From NCBI RefSeq assembly GCF_009176305.1, contig NZ_BLAJ01000004.1, positions 1-64,000 on the forward strand: DNA of 64,000 bases. The letters are read 5' to 3'. Position numbers and translations under genes: made by a program. Below are positions 18,754 to 28,045 of this stretch, piece by piece; the first letter of the stretch is position 1; each line of letters starts with the position of its first letter. The notes below the pieces were generated by a model. It worked only from the letters and a program-made list of their open reading frames with translations. It had not been told where the DNA came from and did no database searches. Origin of the DNA: Martinezella dioscoreae. Lineage in GTDB: Bacteria; Pseudomonadota; Alphaproteobacteria; Rhizobiales; Rhizobiaceae.

Positions 18754-19146
18754 ATGGACCCCGATTGCGACCACGGTGGTTGCGGATCACGACGACAACT
18801 TACTGGTGACGCTTCCGGACCTATCAGGGGCCACTCTAGACGAATGAACCACGCTGTTCGACTGGGATCTTGTAACAACATCGAAATCTGAACCGTACCG
18901 CATAGTGGATGTCTAAATCGACGCCCGGATACCCTAACGCACGAATTGCCGAAGCTGTTTTCCAGTTAACGACAGCGGATACCCATGAAAGTCGTCATGC
19001 TGTAATGCCGTCACTGGCTCGTAACCTCAATTGAGGCATGTCAAAGTAGCCATCCAAGTGCCTTGATAAACCTAGTATTCGCAATCTTTCAGCGAGGTTT
19101 GCCTGTGCGGGTTGCCGATATTCTCGCGCCCGGGGGATCATGCGCT
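18754..19146. other. Intergenic region between the regulator and the DUF982 gene
   Basis: 393 bp between divergent genes. It should hold both promoters. The only signal I recognise is an imperfect anaerobox at 19031-19044. Confidence 0.5.
19031..19044. promoter_or_regulatory. Imperfect anaerobox upstream of the DUF982 gene
   Basis: TTGAG-GCAT-GTCAA has one mismatch in the left half-site. It lies 102 bp upstream of the ATG at 19147. Confidence 0.45.
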
Positions 19147-19410
19147 ATGAAATGGCATATATCGCATCAGTTTCCTGCCCTGTGGCTCGTCGTGCGCTCC
19201 GGCGAAAGGTATCGGGTCATCAAGACCGTCCGGGATGCGGCAGTAACATTGATCTCGGATTGGCCGAGCGACGATGGCGAGGAATATGTCATGGCGATCA
19301 AGGCATGCCTTGATGCTCTGAACGACGTCATCCCCCCGGAAGTAGCCAGAGAGGCCCTTATCCGTGCCGCTGCGGAAGAGCGTATCCTTTATATTTCAGT
19401 CATCGGATGA
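19147..19410 (+). CDS. DUF982 domain protein
   Basis: An 87-residue protein with the DUF982 pattern common in rhizobia: a strand region around ERYRVIKTVRDAA, then LISDWPSDDGEEYVMAIKACLDAL and a C-terminal helix REALIRAAAEERI. Function is unknown for the family. I chose the ATG at 19147 (MKWHISHQF), preceded by GGGGGA; an in-frame start at 19063 would add 28 unlike residues. Placement beside a likely anaerobox fits the regulon around it. Confidence 0.75.
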   Translation: MKWHISHQFPALWLVVRSGERYRVIKTVRDAAVTLISDWPSDDGEEYVMAIKACLDALNDVIPPEVAREALIRAAAEERILYISVIG

Positions 19411-19448
19411 TGTTGGGTTCGCACGGGCATGCGCTCCCACCTCGGCTA

Positions 19449-19462
19449 TTGATGTAGATCAA
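19449..19462. promoter_or_regulatory. Anaerobox upstream of a small membrane-anchored protein
   Basis: TTGAT-GTAG-ATCAA is an exact consensus match, 106 bp upstream of the ATG at 19569. Confidence 0.8.
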
Positions 19463-19568
19463 GGTCCGAAATCGCCACAGAGCCTACCAATTGATCACGA
19501 ATGCAAAGCGGACATTTTTGTTGTTCCCTTTGACTTCGGTACGGCAGATCCGTGACAAGGAGAAGAAC

Positions 19569-19760
19569 ATGCGTGTAGCTTTGCTGGCCGTCGCAATAGC
19601 CGGCGTTATCTTCGGTGCCTATGCTTACCAATCCAGCGGTTCCGACAAATCAAAAGAGCCAAGGCAACAGTCGTCGACGAATACGGATAGCACGACCGCC
19701 AAACCTAAGCTCGGTTATCCAGATCCCTATATTCCCCCCACAAAGGGCAACGGCTTTTGA
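19569..19760 (+). CDS. Small exported or membrane-anchored protein, 63 residues
   Basis: No family recognised. It has one N-terminal hydrophobic segment (about residues 3-19, VALLAVAIAGVIFGAYA) and then a polar, Ser/Thr/Lys/Pro-rich tail ending in PDPYIPPTKGNGF. It could be a signal-anchored periplasmic peptide. There is no lipobox Cys. A strong AAGGAGAAG site sets the start at 19569. It follows an exact anaerobox and is monocistronic. Confidence 0.72.
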   Translation: MRVALLAVAIAGVIFGAYAYQSSGSDKSKEPRQQSSTNTDSTTAKPKLGYPDPYIPPTKGNGF

Positions 19761-20376
19761 GTGAGGCGACAATCAGAGGATGAAATAATGTCAAGATGTA
19801 ACCCGACCGTCGTGGTCAAACGTCGGCGCCCGCGTGCACCGCTATTGGCCTCCAGTCCATCGAAGACTTCGGGCTCTCTTGCAGCAGTCGGTTCTCCATC
19901 GAATATGCAAGATCCGCCAACTCGCCGCGTGCTGCATCTGTCGACGGCGTCGTCCCGCGACGTGACGAGTCAATTTTCGTGGCCGACCGCCCGCGTCCTG
20001 GCTTCCGACGAGGCCTGACGCCCTGTCGGCCTTTGGGTCTCCGACACGGCGCCACAATCTGCGCGGCCGTCGACCGATTTTCCAATGTGCACGGATGAAG
20101 AATGTCGGTGGTGCGACATCCGCGACCAGGCATGCTGTCGCTGCTCCTCATTGAGTTTCCTCTCAATACCCATGCAAAGATGCTCTCCGCGCCGTTGTCC
20201 CATCCTTCTCAGCAAAGCTGGCCGGATGGACGATCCAGGATCACCACCGGCGCGAATGGCGTTGGCGGCAGCACGATTGCCATTCGATGCGACAAATCGA
20301 AACATAAGTTCGCCGCTTTCCCCAATATCCCCGCGCCAGTGGCAGAGATCGTCGGGGAGCTTTACACATCTTCACA
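19761..20376. other. Gene-poor stretch
   Basis: 616 bp with several short open frames on both strands (for example 20102-20380 plus and 19816-20166 minus). None has a good ribosome site or recognisable protein features. It may be decayed coding sequence; I could not identify a parent. Confidence 0.4.
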
Positions 20377-21420
20377 TTAAAGAAGCGGGTCGCCAGGCAA
20401 TGGAGAAGGGCCTGGCAATTCACCCGCTGACGCGGTACCAATCTGGGCGGAGTTGTATATGAGGCCGTACTTAACCTGTGTCACGCGCAGGTCGCGGTAC
20501 CAGTTGACGAGATCGCCCCAAGGGTCATTTATTTTTGAGAGACCAGACACGAAGGCGACGACTGTTCCGATTTCGGTCTTCCCGGTGACCACGAAATAGC
20601 CGCCCAGCGCGAAGATGCCTGCGTAACCCATTTGTGTCATCAGATTCATCATGAAATTCATCGTGAACTTGATTTTGTAGATGCTCATGTTGATCCGGAA
20701 GACATCTCCGATACGCGATGCCTGATGGCCGTCTGTGTCGATTGCGTGGCCCATTTGGACGATGTCCTCGCTAACATTGCGCATGATGCTGATCTTTTTT
20801 CCGACGCGACGGTTGATCGCTGCCTGCATGATCGGGACGAAACCACTTTGCGGAAGGAAGATCGTGACGACGACGATCGTGATGAGTGGCTGCAGATAGA
20901 CCAGATAGCCACAAACAGCCGTCAATATGCCGATCTGCAACAGAGGCTCCGAGATACTCGTGCCGACGAAGCCACCGACGGGTTCGGCTTCGGCCAGGAT
21001 GATCGAGAGCTGGACACCTTCGCTGGTCATCATGGAGTCGCCTGTCTCCGATGTTCGCGATGCCTCGAATACTTGCAAACGCAGCCATCGGACGGCCGCT
21101 TCTCCGATCCAACTGCTGTAGATCTTCAGTACGAGTTTCACGGCTCCCTCGGTCACGGCCAAAAGGACGTATATCAACACCAAAAAGGCGATCGTTCGAT
21201 AGGAGCCGTTCTGCGTTGCCGCATTCACGACCCGTCGCTGTACCTCCAGCGGAATGGTTCCCGCTGTAAAGAGCACGATGGATAGGATCGCGGTGGCCAG
21301 TTGATGCCATCCCGATGCCCGAAAAACGAAACCATATAGCGTTCGAGGAAGCATTATTTCCTTTGGGACCGGGCGCGATAGAGCAGCCTTCGGATGGCGA
21401 AATGTTTTCAGGATGGTCAT
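20377..21420 (-). CDS. ABC exporter membrane domain without an ATPase domain
   Basis: A 347-residue protein matching the six-helix type I ABC exporter membrane domain, with EGVQLSIILAEAEPVGGFVG resembling the coupling region and FVSGLSKINDPWGDLVNWYRDLR the last helix and linker. It stops where the nucleotide-binding domain would begin, and no ATPase gene adjoins. It therefore needs an ATPase from elsewhere or works without one, as SbmA/BacA-type proteins do. The ATG at 21420 overlaps the stop of a 40-residue membrane peptide gene (ATGA), which supports this start; MLPRTLYGF at 21354 is an alternative. The likely promoter carries the anaerobox at 21610. Confidence 0.75.
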   Translation of the reverse strand: MTILKTFRHPKAALSRPVPKEIMLPRTLYGFVFRASGWHQLATAILSIVLFTAGTIPLEVQRRVVNAATQNGSYRTIAFLVLIYVLLAVTEGAVKLVLKIYSSWIGEAAVRWLRLQVFEASRTSETGDSMMTSEGVQLSIILAEAEPVGGFVGTSISEPLLQIGILTAVCGYLVYLQPLITIVVVTIFLPQSGFVPIMQAAINRRVGKKISIMRNVSEDIVQMGHAIDTDGHQASRIGDVFRINMSIYKIKFTMNFMMNLMTQMGYAGIFALGGYFVVTGKTEIGTVVAFVSGLSKINDPWGDLVNWYRDLRVTQVKYGLIYNSAQIGTASAGELPGPSPLPGDPLL

Positions 21421-21539
21421 CGCGTTGCCGACTTCTCAATTGGCGTCTGTCGCCCGGTGCCGGTAATCGGCTTCACCCATAAAATGCCGATGATCGTGGC
21501 GATCATGACGATCAATATGATCAGCAATAGCTTTTGCAC
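21417..21539 (-). CDS. 40-residue single-helix membrane peptide
   Basis: A short gene starting at GTG (21539) with an ideal AGGAGG six bases upstream. It encodes MQKLLLIILIVMIATIIGILW followed by a basic, polar tail (VKPITGTGRQTPIEKSATR), that is, one membrane helix and a short cytosolic or periplasmic tail. The stop TGA overlaps the ATG of the ABC membrane-domain gene, so the two are translationally coupled and may act together. It is 70 bp below an exact anaerobox. It is a small-protein partner candidate, like the short subunits of other membrane complexes; no family is recognised. Confidence 0.7.
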   Translation of the reverse strand: MQKLLLIILIVMIATIIGILWVKPITGTGRQTPIEKSATR

Positions 21540-21609
21540 CGATGCCCTCCTGACGTGTCACACAAGTCGCCACGCCCTTGGACGTTTTCACGTTTTTGCT
21601 GTGTGCGCG

Positions 21610-21623
21610 TTGATTCGGGTCAA
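21610..21623. promoter_or_regulatory. Anaerobox between divergent genes
   Basis: TTGAT-TCGG-GTCAA is an exact consensus match. It lies 70 bp upstream of the small membrane peptide gene (minus) and 171 bp upstream of the alcohol dehydrogenase gene (plus), and may serve either or both. Confidence 0.8.
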
Positions 21624-21794
21624 GGCCGAACCACCATTTGTATGGAAGGAGAAGGGTGGTAAATAACACCGCTCGCCGAAAGTCGTTCAGTTGGCGGAAA
21701 AGGTTGCTTGAAACGCAGATGGACGTGCCGTTTCCCGGCTTTTTCTTCCGACATTTAGCTTCGAAACGAGCCCCAATTTGGATGGGTTTCAGCC

Positions 21795-22787
21795 ATGAAA
21801 GCGATGGTTCTTCAACAAATCGGGAAACCGCTCATATTTGTCGAACGTGATGATCCAGAGCCCGGCCCAGGCGAGCTGAGAATCAAGGTCGAGGCCTGTG
21901 CCGTCTGTCGAACTGATCTTCACGTCGTGGACGGTGATCTCGACAATCCAAAGCTTCCGCTCGTGCCGGGTCATGAGATCGTGGGTATTGTCGATGCCGT
22001 GGGCCCCGGGATCGAAATCGCCAAACTCGGTCGCCGCGTCGGCGTCCCCTGGCTCGGTCATGCATGCGGAACATGTTCTTTCTGTCAAATGAAGGCTGAA
22101 AACCTATGTGACAGGCCGCAATTCACCGGCTACACGCGTGACGGCGGTTTCGCGACGCATGTTGTGGCCGACGCAGCCTTTGCATTCGATCTCGATGCGG
22201 ACGCCGATCCAATATCCCTCGCGCCTCTTTTGTGTGCCGGATTGATTGGCTGGCGTTCGCTCAAGAAGGCCTGCGACGGCAAGCGCATCGGTCTTTTCGG
22301 CTTCGGAGCCGCCGCGCACATCCTGACCCAGCTCTGCATCTGGCAAGGGCGCGACGTTTATGCGTTCACGCGCGGAGGCGACCGTGCAGCGCAGGAGTTT
22401 GCGCTGGAGCTTGGCGCGGTATGGGCCGGCTCATCGGAAGGAAGCGCACCGGTTCCGCTCGACGCAGCCATCATCTTTGCACCGGCAGGCGATCTCGTGC
22501 CGATTGCGCTCAAGGCGGTTCGCAAGGGCGGAGTAGTTGTGTGTGGCGGAATTCATATGAGCGACATACCGGCGATGCCTTACGTCGTTCTGTGGGGGGA
22601 ACGCGAGCTTGTCTCAGTGGCCAATTTGACACGTGCGGACGCAGCTGAGTTTTTCCCGATTGCCCGGATGGCCGGCGTGCGAACCCACACCAAGGTCTAT
22701 CCGCTCGCGAGGGCCAATGAGGCGCTCGCCGACCTGCGCGCCGGGCGTCTCGTCGGCGCAGCGGTATTGGTGCCCGAGGCAAGTTAA
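21795..22787 (+). CDS. Zinc-dependent alcohol dehydrogenase (MDR family)
   Basis: A 330-residue medium-chain dehydrogenase. Catalytic zinc ligands fit C38, H60/E61 (GHE) and C147 (LLCAG); structural zinc ligands fit C91, C94, C97 and C105 (CGTCSFC and NLC). The Rossmann segment reads GLFGFGAAAH, a changed form of GxGxxG. It resembles the AdhA-type NAD(P)-dependent primary alcohol dehydrogenases of this subfamily. A fermentative or redox-balancing role at low oxygen is inferred from the neighbouring anaerobox. It converges with the P-type ATPase gene, with a 37-bp gap. Confidence 0.9.
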   Translation: MKAMVLQQIGKPLIFVERDDPEPGPGELRIKVEACAVCRTDLHVVDGDLDNPKLPLVPGHEIVGIVDAVGPGIEIAKLGRRVGVPWLGHACGTCSFCQMKAENLCDRPQFTGYTRDGGFATHVVADAAFAFDLDADADPISLAPLLCAGLIGWRSLKKACDGKRIGLFGFGAAAHILTQLCIWQGRDVYAFTRGGDRAAQEFALELGAVWAGSSEGSAPVPLDAAIIFAPAGDLVPIALKAVRKGGVVVCGGIHMSDIPAMPYVVLWGERELVSVANLTRADAAEFFPIARMAGVRTHTKVYPLARANEALADLRAGRLVGAAVLVPEAS

Positions 22788-22824
22788 CCCGATTAAGCTG
22801 CCCTTGCCAATATTGCCGGCGCAG

Positions 22825-25426
22825 TCATCGCGGACGAAAATAAAAGCGTTTCACCAGCTCGAGCGCAGCCGCGTAAATCGCGGAGATTGCGATCAGACCT
22901 GCCATCAACGGCGCCGGGAGCGGCGTGAAATCGAATATGATCGCAGCCATTGGAATGTAAGGAAGGACAAGCGCAATGAGTATAATGACTACGGTCGAGC
23001 ATAGGAGCAAACGGCCCGGCTTGTCTTTCCATGCAGTCATGGTCGTACGAACGACCAGCATGGTCGCAAGCTGTGTAATGAGCGACTCCACAAACCAAGC
23101 CGTGCGGAACTGGTTCGTTGATACATGCACGACGAAAAGCAGAAATCCGAATGTCGCGAAATCGAACAGCGAACTGATCGGACCGAAGAAGATCATAAAG
23201 CGCTGGATGCTGCGGATGTCCCAGCGCCTTGGGTGCTGCACTTGCTGTCGATCAACCCGATCCGTGGCAATGGCCATGGCTGGAATGTCGGCAAGGAGGT
23301 TGTTAAGCAGAATTTGCTTGGCGAGCAGCGGTAGGAAGGGGAGGAACAGAGAGGCGATCGCCATGCTGATCATATTGCCGAAGTTCGCGCTGGTTGCGAT
23401 CGATATGTATTTCATGGTGTTGGCGAAGGTTCGCCGACCGTCGTCCACTCCGCGAATCAGCACATTGAGGTCCTGCTGCAACAGGACGAGATCCGCAGCC
23501 TCCCGGGCGACATCGACCGCACCCTCGACAGAAATGCCGACATCGGCCTCATGAAGGGCTGGAGCGTCATTGATGCCGTCACCCATATAGCCGACGACAT
23601 GGCCGGAACGCCGCAGCGCTTTGATAATGAGCTCTTTCTGATTGGGATCAATCTCGACAAACAGATCTGTCTTTGGCGCACGGGCAAACAGGGCATCACT
23701 GCTCATCGACGCCAGCTCCGCGCCGGTCAAAATTTGTTTCGTTTTCAGCCCGATCGTGTCGGCCAGATGTTTGACGATGTAGCGGTTGTCGCCGGATATG
23801 ATCTTGATGCCGATGCCGCGATGTCTCAACCCCGCCAGTGCGTTCTTGATACCTGCCTTCGGCGGATCAAGAAACAATAGAAAGCCTTCGAGGCACAGCT
23901 CGCGCTCGTCGTCCGTGTCATAAGATCCCTTGTCTTGCGCGAAACGCCTGGTGGCGATTGCGATTACCCGAATGCCGTCCTCGCCCCATTTGCGATAACG
24001 CGCGTCGATGTCCGCATGCCACCGGTCATCAAGGGGCTCGATAGCATTGCCCGTCCTGACAGCGGTACAGCCGGAAAGGATGTTGGCGACCGCGCCCTTG
24101 CAGACCATCATCGTACCTTGACCGACCTCACCAACGATGACCGACAACCGCTTGCGCATGAAATCGTATGGAATCTCGTCTTTCTTCACGAAGGCTTTCA
24201 GATCCGCGTCAGTCTCGCCGGATGTCAGTATGGCATCGTCGAGCGGGTTTTTGAGGCCGGCCTGCAACGAAGCATTCAAAACGGCGAGCAAGCGGACGCG
24301 TTGCGAGTGCATGCCGCCTGGATCAACGCAATCGTCGAGTTTTATAGTGCCTTCCGTCAGCGTGCCGGTCTTGTCGGTACATAGAAGATTCATGCTGCCG
24401 AGATTTTCAATCGCGTCGAGCCGGCGAATTATGACGCCGCCAGCGGCCATGGCGTGCGCGCCGCGGGCGAGAGTCATACTGATAATCGCCGGCAAAAGCT
24501 CTGGAGTGAGCCCGACCGCCAGCGCCAGAGAAAATAGCAACGAGTCGATCAACGGCCGATGCAGGAGCAAGTTGGCAACAAAGACCGTAATGACGATCAT
24601 CAACATGATCCGTGTCATCAGATAACCGAAGCGCCGTATGCCTCGCGAGAAATCCGTTTCGGGGATCTGTCTCGCGATTGCGCCGGCGATGGCCGCATAC
24701 TCGGTGCGCGCGCCCGTATCTACAGCGATAACAGTTGCCGTGCCGCTGCGAACGGATGTGCCGGTAAAGACGCAATTGGTCCTGGCGGCGATCGGGGCGT
24801 CGGGAGGACAGACACCCACCACCTTGCCAACCGGGAAGGTCTCGCCCGTCAGAGCGGCCTCACTGATGTTCAAGTCACGTGACGAAAGGATCATGCCATC
24901 GGCCGGCACAAGACTGCCGGCAGCAAGCTTGACGATATCCCCTGGGACGACGGTGCTTGCCGGGACAAGGGTTTCCATCCCGCCCCTTACGACCGTCGCC
25001 GATAATGAAATACTTTTCTTCAGCGCCTCTAGCGCCTTGGTTGCCCCGTATTCCTGAGAAAAGCCAAGCAAGCAACTCGCGAGGACAATGAGGCTTATGA
25101 TGATGGCATCATGCATCTCCCCGACCAGCGAAGATACCGTCGCGGCAAAGATAAGAATGAGAACGAGGGGATTCAGAAATTGTCGCACCAGAATATGAAG
25201 TGCATTCGTGTGCGTCATCGCGACGACCGTGTTCGGACCGTAGCTTTCTAACCGCGAAATTGCCTCTTGAGGCGAAAGACCTTTTGTCCGCGAGCACGAG
25301 ATCGTGCAGCAGAACATCCTCGCTCTTCGACCAAAAAGGCGACGGCGACACCGTCGTATCTCGGTTTGAGGAAGCCGGTCTTTTAGGCGGAGCGTTCTTG
25401 GTGGTTTCGTCAATTTCAATAGCCAT
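22825..25426 (-). CDS. Mg-type P-ATPase (P3B, MgtA-like), apparent frameshift near the N-terminus
   Basis: A large cation P-ATPase, about 866 residues if the frame is restored. It has TGET, the helix motif AVGLTPELLPAI typical of Mg transporters, DKTGTLTEG, GDGINDAPAL and a C-terminal six-helix part. The well-supported start is the ATG at 25426 (MAIEIDETTK, with AGAGGTG upstream) and runs to DLVLADK. The body begins GLSPQEAISRLESYGPN in the next frame. The switch is at a run of four A (plus-strand T run, 25282-25285), where one base appears extra. Without it the sequence joins in the usual way for this family. An ATG at 25317 in the body frame could give a shorter product. An exact anaerobox lies 48 bp upstream. 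Confidence 0.85.
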
Positions 25427-25474
25427 CGGCGGTCACCTCTGATGGCTTAATAGTCATTGCACACGGCGCGCGCC

Positions 25475-25488
25475 TTGACCTTTGTCAA
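25475..25488. promoter_or_regulatory. Anaerobox upstream of the Mg-type P-ATPase
   Basis: TTGAC-CTTT-GTCAA is an exact consensus match, 48 bp upstream of the ATG at 25426. Confidence 0.8.
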
Positions 25489-25685
25489 CAAGCGATCATC
25501 TGTCGGCAATCCGCCCGCTGAAGCCGTCATGCCGTGATTATCTACTGGGATGCGCCGCCGCTGCGACGGTACGGGAAACGCGCTGGTCGAAATGCAGAGA
25601 TTGGCCTGAGCCGGAACGATAGATATCCGGCATCCGAAGTTCGGGAGCGGGAAGTAAACGTTGATATCAATCTTCCGCTGCTTGA

Positions 25686-26507
25686 TCAGTGAGCAACAAG
25701 AACGGGCATCTCAAGATCGACTAGCAGTGATCGAGTGACCCCTCCAAGGGCAAATTCGCGGATTCTGGAGTGCCCGTAGGCTCCGGCGACAATCAGATCT
25801 GCGTGCAAGGCTCTCGCGGTCGATTGGATAGCGACGGCTACCTCTTCGCCATTTGCGTCGGCCACGATAATTTCTACATCCAAGCCGCTGTTGCGTAGCA
25901 CCTCCGCGTATCGGGCCCGGCTCCTCTCATTCATTGAGCCATCATCGGTGATCGATATCAAAATGATCTTCGATGCGCCTTCCAGGAATAATCTGGCGCC
26001 TGTCAATGCTGTCGACAGCGGCGCGCTTCCATCCCATGCGATTGCCACCGTGTCGATCCGCCCGCACACGTGGTTCGCAGGGAACAGGACGAGAGGTCGG
26101 CCGCTTTCGAACAGAAGCTTCTCAAGCAATGGCATCATGGTCTCGGACGCCTCGATAATTGACAGGTCATAAGCACGCGAGATTTCTACCAGAGTCTCAC
26201 GGATTTGCGGCTCTGATGCTTCGAATGCCTGAATAACGGCGCGTATGCCTGCGCTGTGGGCGTGGTCGCAGAATGCTTCGCTCAATGTGACACCGCTGTC
26301 GCGGCTGAAGCGTTTTGCCTCCGAGCCCAATCTTTCGATATCGTCGACCCATGGGGACGATTGACCGACGAGCGGCATCTTGATCTGCGGGAGGCTGGCG
26401 ATGAGATCCGCTTTTTGATGTCGCGCCAAATCGATCGCGTTTTGAACGACGGAAAGCGAACTGGCTGTGGGATAGGTGATTAACGGCAGATGAAATTGCG
26501 GTTTCAT
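25686..26507 (-). CDS. Universal stress protein, tandem-type
   Basis: A 273-residue protein with two Usp-like halves. The C-terminal half keeps the ATP-binding pattern GAYGHSRIREFALGGVTRSLL and IAWDGSAPLSTAL. The N-terminal half is more diverged. GGAGGAG lies seven bases before the ATG at 26507 (MKPQFHLPLI), which rejects longer in-frame starts. It is related in layout to the protein at 28372-29205. An exact anaerobox lies 55 bp upstream. A protective role during growth arrest is known for the family; the specific one is unknown. Confidence 0.88.
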   Translation of the reverse strand: MKPQFHLPLITYPTASSLSVVQNAIDLARHQKADLIASLPQIKMPLVGQSSPWVDDIERLGSEAKRFSRDSGVTLSEAFCDHAHSAGIRAVIQAFEASEPQIRETLVEISRAYDLSIIEASETMMPLLEKLLFESGRPLVLFPANHVCGRIDTVAIAWDGSAPLSTALTGARLFLEGASKIILISITDDGSMNERSRARYAEVLRNSGLDVEIIVADANGEEVAVAIQSTARALHADLIVAGAYGHSRIREFALGGVTRSLLVDLEMPVLVAH

Positions 26508-26562
26508 GTCAGTCTCCTCCAAGGGGCGGCCGTAATGATCGCGTCGGCGCCTCGCCTTCGCC

Positions 26563-26576
26563 TTGATGAAGATCAA
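26563..26576. promoter_or_regulatory. Anaerobox for the universal stress gene
   Basis: TTGAT-GAAG-ATCAA is an exact consensus match, 55 bp upstream of the minus-strand ATG at 26507. Confidence 0.82.
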
Positions 26577-26664
26577 GGTGTCCGGCCCGCAGACGGCGCC
26601 GATCGATTTCATGATCGTCAAAATGACGATTCCAATCCCATCGGTCGCGCGATTGCACGTCATT

Positions 26665-26678
26665 TTGATGCTAATCAA
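26665..26678. promoter_or_regulatory. Anaerobox for hsp20
   Basis: TTGAT-GCTA-ATCAA is an exact consensus match, 115 bp upstream of the plus-strand ATG at 26794. With the box at 26563 it gives each of two divergent genes its own site. Confidence 0.8.
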
Positions 26679-26793
26679 TGAACAGTCTCGCGACACCGTC
26701 TTTGATGACACCACGTCTTATTAAAGACGGTTTGGAAAGGGGCCGAGGCAAAGTCGCCCTCCAATGGTCCCCGTAACGAAGAGGAGAAAAGAT

Positions 26794-27300
26794 ATGGCCG
26801 ATATGGCAAGAAAGCTTCCCGTGAGCACGGAGAAGAAGACGGCGCCCGCTATGGAGCGCTGGGCGCCATTTGAGAGCCTGCGATCGGAAATTGATCGCGT
26901 CTTCAATGACTTTACTCCGGGTTTCTTCGACCGGACGTTTGCTCGTTTCCCGAATGCCTTCACGCGCGGCGTGCCGGCTGCTGACTTCGTCGAGTCCGAC
27001 AAGACCTATGAGCTCACAGTTGAGCTTCCGGGGATCGACGCGAAGGAGCTGGATTTGACGCTCGCGAACGGCATCCTGACGGTCAAAGGCGAAAAGCATG
27101 AACGCAAGGAGGAAAAGGAGAAGGAATACTATCTCAGCGAACGGCGCTATGGGTCGTTCCAGCGCAGTCTCCAACTTCCCAACGGTGTCGATGCAGACAG
27201 TATCAACGCGTCCTTCGAAAATGGCGTATTGAAGGTCGTTTTACCGAAGACAGCCAATGCTCACAAGAATGACCGGAAAATTGCAATCAAGGCAGGCTAG
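26794..27300 (+). CDS. Hsp20/alpha-crystallin small heat-shock protein
   Basis: A 168-residue ATP-independent holdase that keeps unfolding proteins from aggregating. The N-terminal arm (to about 56) is followed by the alpha-crystallin domain, with YELTVELPGIDAKEL, ILTVKGEKHERK and FQRSLQLPNGVD. The GVLKVVLPK strand and a short basic tail end it. GAGGAGAAAAG precedes the ATG at 26794 (MADMARKLP). It is likely oxygen-regulated through the box at 26665 rather than by heat alone. Confidence 0.93.
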   Translation: MADMARKLPVSTEKKTAPAMERWAPFESLRSEIDRVFNDFTPGFFDRTFARFPNAFTRGVPAADFVESDKTYELTVELPGIDAKELDLTLANGILTVKGEKHERKEEKEKEYYLSERRYGSFQRSLQLPNGVDADSINASFENGVLKVVLPKTANAHKNDRKIAIKAG

Positions 27301-27367
27301 CCCACAAGCGCTTTACACTTGTCCGTCGCGGCTCAGCTGTAGGTTGCCAAGGGGGCCGGGGGCAGAA

Positions 27368-27393
27368 GAAGGGAGGGGCTAACCCCTCCCTTC
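27368..27393. terminator. Bidirectional hairpin between hsp20 and the BON gene
   Basis: A perfect 11-bp stem (GAAGGGAGGGG at 27368-27378 pairing with 27383-27393) with the four-base loop CTAA, between two convergent genes. There is no long T run on either side, so efficiency is uncertain. Confidence 0.65.
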
Positions 27394-27397
27394 GGCG

Positions 27398-28045
27398 TTA
27401 GCCGACATGAAGATGATTTTCAACAATGGCGACGCCGGGGACGGACCATGCTGCTTGCTCTGCCGCATGACGCTCGCTCCAGGCATGAACGTCGCCTTCA
27501 AGAACGACTTTGCTGTCGGCAACGCGAACTCTGATTCCATCCGCCTCGATCTCAGCGTTTCGCCGTAGCGCCTGCTCGATCCGTTCCTTGATATCCGATG
27601 CGCCGACAAGTTTCCGGATGGTTAGGATATTCGTCACGCCAACAACGCCGCCAAGCTTTTTGACGGCATTTTCCGCCGCCATGCGCTGGAAGTGCCAGCG
27701 TACTTCGCCAGAGAGTGTTACCCACCCGCGCTGGACCTTGACGTCAATGGCGCCATCGGGCAACGCAGTGTCCCAGGTAATGATATCAAGTGCGCGGGCT
27801 GCGATTTCATCGTCGGCATGCCTTTTTTGCTCGGGCCAACGCACATCGATCTCATCGGCAATCGCCCGGACGCCTTTCACCCGCCGAGTAACTGCCTCCG
27901 CCGCCATTTTCTCAGCACAGCTCCTGACATGGCCAGATAGTGTCGCGACGCCATTCTGCACCGAAACGCCGATCGCGGCGGCGTCAATGCTGGGATCAAA
28001 TTCCAGTTCATCGAGAATATCCCGACGTATCTTCAGATCACTCAT
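27398..28045 (-). CDS. Triple-BON domain protein
   Basis: 215 residues, three BON repeats, the same length and layout as the protein at 13775-14422 and clearly its paralogue (shared IRRDILDELEFDPS-like start, VKGVRAIADEIDV and WSERHAAEQAAWSVPGV). Strong AAGGAGGA precedes the ATG at 28045 (MSDLKIRRD). There is no signal peptide. A degenerate anaerobox-like sequence lies at 28120-28133, 74 bp upstream. Confidence 0.9.
   Translation of the reverse strand: MSDLKIRRDILDELEFDPSIDAAAIGVSVQNGVATLSGHVRSCAEKMAAEAVTRRVKGVRAIADEIDVRWPEQKRHADDEIAARALDIITWDTALPDGAIDVKVQRGWVTLSGEVRWHFQRMAAENAVKKLGGVVGVTNILTIRKLVGASDIKERIEQALRRNAEIEADGIRVRVADSKVVLEGDVHAWSERHAAEQAAWSVPGVAIVENHLHVG

Noticed and set aside
20102..20380. 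A 92-residue open frame
   Set aside because: There is no ribosome site or domain, and it lies in a stretch with many overlapping short frames.
25661..25670. TTGATATCAA palindrome between the Usp and P-ATPase genes
   Set aside because: The half-sites touch with no four-base spacer, so it does not fit FNR/FixK; the exact box at 25475 already serves the P-ATPase.
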